Origin: Nocardia miyunensis NBRC 108239
GTDB lineage: Bacteria; Actinomycetota; Actinomycetes; Mycobacteriales; Mycobacteriaceae
DNA: 63,350 nucleotides
Direction of reading: 5' to 3'
NCBI RefSeq assembly: GCF_001613065.1
Contig: NZ_BDBQ01000077.1
Location: forward strand, 1-63,350
Part shown: positions 60,436 through 63,350 of the stretch, in pieces
How the letters are laid out: each line of letters begins with the position of its first letter
Position numbering within the stretch: position 1 is the stretch's first letter
Notes under the pieces: generated by a model
Database searches by the model: none
Seen by the model: the letters and a program-made list of their open reading frames with translations, nothing else
Told to the model about the DNA's origin: nothing
Program-made: the position numbers and the translations under genes

Positions 60436-61377
60436 TCAGATTCGACTGATGTCCACCAAGGGAGTACGCGGTCCGAATTTCGGCTTGCGGGCCTGTCCGG
60501 AGATCTCCAGTAGGCGTACAGCCCGATAACGGTGTGGGCGAAGGGGTTCGAGGTAATCGACCATGGTGTCGTCGTCGATCGGACGGCCGAGCAGGGTCCA
60601 GCCGACGATCGCGGCGAGGTGGAAATCGCCGACCGACAACGCATCCGGATCACCCAGGGCGCGCTGGGCGATCTCCGCGGCGGTCCACACGCCGATGCCG
60701 GGAACCATCCGCAGCCGGTCGGCGGCGGCCGCGGGATCGAGGTCGGCGGCCTGTTCGAGCTTGTCGGCCATGCGCGCGGCCAGCACTATCGTCTTCGAAC
60801 GCTGCGGATCGACATTCGCGCGGTGATACTCCCAGGACGGGATGTGCCGCCAGGTGTGCGCGTCGGGCGGGACACGCATGGGTATCGGCGTCGGGCCGGG
60901 CGCGGGATCGCCGAACTTCCAGACCAGTCGCCGCCACGAGGCGCGCGCGGAGACGGTGTGCACGCGTTGTTCGAGCACCGCCGGGACGAGCGACTCGAAG
61001 ATCAGCCCGGTGCGCAGCATGCGCAGGCCCGGGAAGCGGCGGTGCGCCTCGGCGATCTTCGGATGTGCCGGGGCGAAATCGGCGACGTCCTCGTCGAGGC
61101 ACAGCATGCGCGGCAGTCGTTCGACGAATTCGGCCGCGCCCGTACCCCATGCCCGTGCCGCCACCGCCCGCGGTCCCGCCTGGGTGAGCCGGTAGGTGAC
61201 CGGTCCGCTCGGCATACGCGAGACGTGCCAGTGCGCCCCGTCGCGGGTGGTCGTATGGCACGGATCACTTCCGCCGCGACGCAGCGGCGCGAGCGTGCTG
61301 GCGAGATCGATCGGCAGGTCGGCGCTCACCGTGCGCTGCGCGTCGACACTCGATTCCACCGGAACATTGTGCGTCAT
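60436..61377 (-). CDS. AlkA-like DNA-3-methyladenine glycosylase
   Basis: 313 residues. The helix-hairpin-helix is LRMVPGIGVWTAAEIAQRALG and the catalytic Asp is in SVGDFHLAAIVG: the HhH-GPD glycosylase core. The N-terminal part is a beta-rich domain as in AlkA-type enzymes. ATG at 61377 is favoured; an upstream GTG at 61503 adds 42 unlike residues. Removes alkylated bases from DNA. Convergent with the ABC operon; the last 94 bp of a weak plus-strand frame overlap it. Confidence 0.8.
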   Translation of the reverse strand: MTHNVPVESSVDAQRTVSADLPIDLASTLAPLRRGGSDPCHTTTRDGAHWHVSRMPSGPVTYRLTQAGPRAVAARAWGTGAAEFVERLPRMLCLDEDVADFAPAHPKIAEAHRRFPGLRMLRTGLIFESLVPAVLEQRVHTVSARASWRRLVWKFGDPAPGPTPIPMRVPPDAHTWRHIPSWEYHRANVDPQRSKTIVLAARMADKLEQAADLDPAAAADRLRMVPGIGVWTAAEIAQRALGDPDALSVGDFHLAAIVGWTLLGRPIDDDTMVDYLEPLRPHRYRAVRLLEISGQARKPKFGPRTPLVDISRI

Positions 61378-61588
61378 GCCGCGAGACGAACCGCACGCAC
61401 CCGGTTCGATCCAGTGACATGCATCACGGGACCATTCATGAAAGTCGATTTCAGGCCCGGTTGACGCGTCACGCCAAGCGGCGGGCTGTAACGGAACTGT
61501 CATAGAGTTCGATTTCCGATCCGATTCATCCAGTCACCGATTTCATAATCCGGCAATCGGTTGGCATATCTCTCGAGGGAGGACTCGA

Positions 61589-61693
61589 ATGCTCACGACC
61601 GTTCTGAATCAGCTGTTGAACATCTGGGGCGGAATCTTCGCCGGCAGCTCCGGCTACCAGATTGATCCGGGCACCCTGCCGTTCGGCAGCTGA
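61589..61693 (+). CDS. 34-residue peptide gene
   Basis: ATG at 61589, 5 bp after GAGGGAGGAC, with a 34-codon frame MLTTVLNQLLNIWGGIF, then AGSSGYQIDPGTLPFGS, stop TGA. An amphipathic/hydrophobic N-terminal helix and a Gly/Ser/Pro-rich tail are visible. The good ribosome-binding site and the terminator that follows support expression. No known family recognised. It sits in the spacer between AlkA and the FAD/Fe-S gene. Confidence 0.55.
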   Translation: MLTTVLNQLLNIWGGIFAGSSGYQIDPGTLPFGS

Positions 61694-61703
61694 GCCCGTC
61701 GCC

Positions 61704-61735
61704 GTGCGCACCCGCGACCGAGGCCGGGTGCGCAC
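61704..61735. terminator. Bidirectional terminator, peptide gene / FAD-Fe-S gene
   Basis: GTGCGCACCCG (61704-61714) and CGGGTGCGCAC (61725-61735), 11 perfect pairs, 10-nt loop. It ends at the first base of the FAD/Fe-S gene's stop codon. Confidence 0.65.
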
Positions 61736-63350
61736 TATCGCGAGTCTCGCCGGTCCAGCAGGAATTGCGCGAGGTGGACGGCGGACCTGCCGGCCAACTG
61801 GGCGGCCTGGGTGCGGCAGGAGAACCCGTCCGCGAGGAACTCCGCGTCGACGTTCCCGCGCAGTGTCGGCAGCAATCCGGTCTCGGCCACCGCGACCGAA
61901 ATGTCGTAATGCCCATACTGCATGCCGAAATTCCCAGCAAGTCCACAGCATCCGGTAACTTCGTTCACCGTGACACCGGTTCTCCGGAGTATTTCGCGAT
62001 CCGCGTCATATCCCGTGATCGCGTGCTGATGACAATGCGGCTGCACCAGAACCGTGCGGCCGCTGCGGTCCGGCGGACGCCAGGCGGGATCCTCGGCGAG
62101 GAACTCCGCCAGGGTCCGCACCGCGCGGGCGGTCCGCTCGGCCCGAGCATCCTCCGATAGCAGGGCGGGCAGGTCCGAGCGCAGGGCGGCGGCGCAGGAG
62201 GGTTCGAGCCCGATCACCACACCGCCCGCACGCACATGCGCGTCCAGCGCGTCGAGTGTGGCGCGCAGCCGTGCGCGTGCGCCGTCGAGCTGTCCGGTGC
62301 TGATCCAGGTGAGCCCACAGCACACCCGGCGTCCGGGAATGCGTACCCCGTGCCCCAGTGATTCTATGAGTTCTACTGCCGCCCAGGCGATCTCGGGATC
62401 GAAGGCGTCGGTGAAGCTGTCGATCCACAGCATCACGCCCGGTTCGCCCGCGGGTGCGGCCGCACCGCGTCGCGCGGTCCACATCCGGCGGAAGCTCTTG
62501 TCCGCCAAGGACGGAACCGCCCGCCTGGGATCCATTCCGGCCGCGCGGAGACCGACCCGGCGCAGCGGTGCGAATCCGGCGACGGCATTGCACACCCGCG
62601 GCATTCGGACGCCCAGGGCCAGCCAGCGAGGCAACCAGCCCAGCGCGTAGTGATCGATCGGCCGGAGTCTGCGCCGGTAGCGGCGGTACAGGGTCTCGGA
62701 CTTGTAGGTGGCCATATCGACCCCGGCCGGGCAGTCCGCATCACACGCCTTACAGGACAGGCACAGATCCAGCGATTCGGCGACCGCGTCCGACCGCCAG
62801 TCCAGCGCGCCCCGCACGACCTCCTGCAGGACGCGGGCCCGCGCGCGGGTGCTGTCCTTCTCGTCGGCGGTGGCCCGATACGACGGACACATGAAACCGC
62901 CCGTCGCCCGGGTATCCGCGCGGCACTTGCCGATTCCGACGCAGCGGTGCACGGCCGCGCCGATATCGCCGTCGGCGGGGAAGGCGAATCCGCCCGCGGC
63001 GGGTGTTGCGCGCAATCCGGCCAGGCGCAGATCGGCGTCGATCGGTCTGGGACGGACCAGAACTCCCGGATTGAGCACGTCGTCGGGGTCGAACAACGCC
63101 TTGAACCCGGCGAATACGGCGAGTGCGGCCGGAGAGTACATGCGCGACAACAATTCCGAACGGGCCCGGCCGTCACCGTGTTCGCCGGACAGCGATCCGC
63201 CGTGATCGACGACCTGGTCCGCGGCGTCGATGAGGAAGGCGCGGAACCGTTGTGGCGCATCGGCTATCGGCAGATCCAGCCGAGTATGGACACAGCCGTC
63301 GCCGAGATGTCCGTAGAGCAGTCCGTCCACACCGTGCGCGCGCATCAACT
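61735..63350 (-). CDS. FAD-linked oxidoreductase with iron-sulfur and CCG domains, N-terminus missing
   Basis: The visible 538 residues include the FAD-linked oxidase C-terminal part (YGHLGDGCVHTRLDL, SGEHGDGRARSELL), a ferredoxin-type region with CVGIGKCRADTRATGGFMCPSY and CLSCKACDADCPAGVDM, and a C-terminal cysteine-rich region with VCCGLTW and CCGLAGNFGM. This architecture is that of fused D-2-hydroxyacid/D-lactate dehydrogenases of actinobacteria (GlcD plus GlcF). The frame is open to the right edge, so the FAD-binding N-terminus lies beyond 63350. Confidence 0.85.
   Translation of the reverse strand, partial: LMRAHGVDGLLYGHLGDGCVHTRLDLPIADAPQRFRAFLIDAADQVVDHGGSLSGEHGDGRARSELLSRMYSPAALAVFAGFKALFDPDDVLNPGVLVRPRPIDADLRLAGLRATPAAGGFAFPADGDIGAAVHRCVGIGKCRADTRATGGFMCPSYRATADEKDSTRARARVLQEVVRGALDWRSDAVAESLDLCLSCKACDADCPAGVDMATYKSETLYRRYRRRLRPIDHYALGWLPRWLALGVRMPRVCNAVAGFAPLRRVGLRAAGMDPRRAVPSLADKSFRRMWTARRGAAAPAGEPGVMLWIDSFTDAFDPEIAWAAVELIESLGHGVRIPGRRVCCGLTWISTGQLDGARARLRATLDALDAHVRAGGVVIGLEPSCAAALRSDLPALLSEDARAERTARAVRTLAEFLAEDPAWRPPDRSGRTVLVQPHCHQHAITGYDADREILRRTGVTVNEVTGCCGLAGNFGMQYGHYDISVAVAETGLLPTLRGNVDAEFLADGFSCRTQAAQLAGRSAVHLAQFLLDRRDSR

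Noticed and set aside
60308..60529. 73-residue frame starting ATGA at the end of the solute-binding protein
   Set aside because: Coupling is tempting, but 94 bp lie antisense inside the AlkA-like gene and the translation has no known family; kept only as a possibility.
1..63350. CRISPR arrays, rRNA, tRNA, complete insertion sequences, prophage
   Set aside because: No regularly spaced identical repeats, no tRNA cloverleaf and no transposase or integrase frame were seen by reading; a tRNAscan-type run would be decisive.

Overview
The window is GC-rich actinobacterial chromosome, most likely from Nocardia or a close mycolate-containing relative. The left-end order ponA, family-87 glycosyltransferase, rpsF, ssb, rpsR, rplI, dnaB matches the Mycobacterium tuberculosis Rv0050-Rv0058 neighbourhood. 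DUF397/XRE pairs, a stand-alone ANTAR protein, a three-gene Sdh1-type succinate dehydrogenase and an acyl-AMP ligase/PKS locus fit the same group. Gene calls rest on reading frames, motifs and spacing; no database search was possible.

Layout. 1-9.5 kb is conserved housekeeping: PonA (cut by the left edge), two convergent family-87 glycosyltransferases, the rpsF-ssb-rpsR-rplI operon, then a 750-bp spacer with a cluster of DnaA-box-like 9-mers in front of dnaB. 9.5-24.4 kb is accessory: small regulators (TetR, HxlR, XRE-cupin), an alpha/beta hydrolase, a chloramphenicol-phosphotransferase-like kinase, a citrate synthase carrying its own DNA-binding domain, a DUF2332 protein, NUDIX, ANTAR, two methyltransferases, a phytoene-desaturase-like oxidoreductase, and an SGNH hydrolase/2OG-oxygenase/SDR group. 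24.5-30 kb has a flippase-like membrane protein with a degenerate kinase domain, an acyl-CoA ligase and a nitronate monooxygenase.

30-40.2 kb is a lipid-polyketide locus: a divergent MBL hydrolase, then a free ACP, a 2249-residue KS-AT-DH-KR-ACP synthase with three long low-complexity linkers, a fatty-acyl-AMP ligase (the first three overlapping by 4 bp each) and a small ParB-like protein. 40.2-43.3 kb contains a decayed antiporter, an S4 protein with no ordinary start, and an NlpC/P60 hydrolase behind a ydaO/c-di-AMP riboswitch. 43.4-46.6 kb has an AAA ATPase and an alpha/beta hydrolase separated by a non-coding region with three copies of a 40-bp nested dyad, followed by a small gene with two tandem CRP-type sites.

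47.2-51 kb is the sdh operon. 51-54.8 kb is a DUF397/XRE island with three overlapping small genes and a 79-bp tandem repeat leading into a frame whose start codon appears lost. 54.8-63.35 kb holds a membrane protein, a FabG-like reductase, a sugar-type ABC importer lacking its ATPase, an AlkA-like glycosylase, a 34-residue peptide gene and the C-terminal part of an FAD/Fe-S oxidoreductase cut by the right edge.

The most unusual signals are the three 40-bp dyads at 44741-44961, the DnaA-box cluster before dnaB, the in-frame minisatellite inside the PKS, the DNA-binding citrate synthase with a palindrome in its promoter, and the duplicated leader at 53953-54086.
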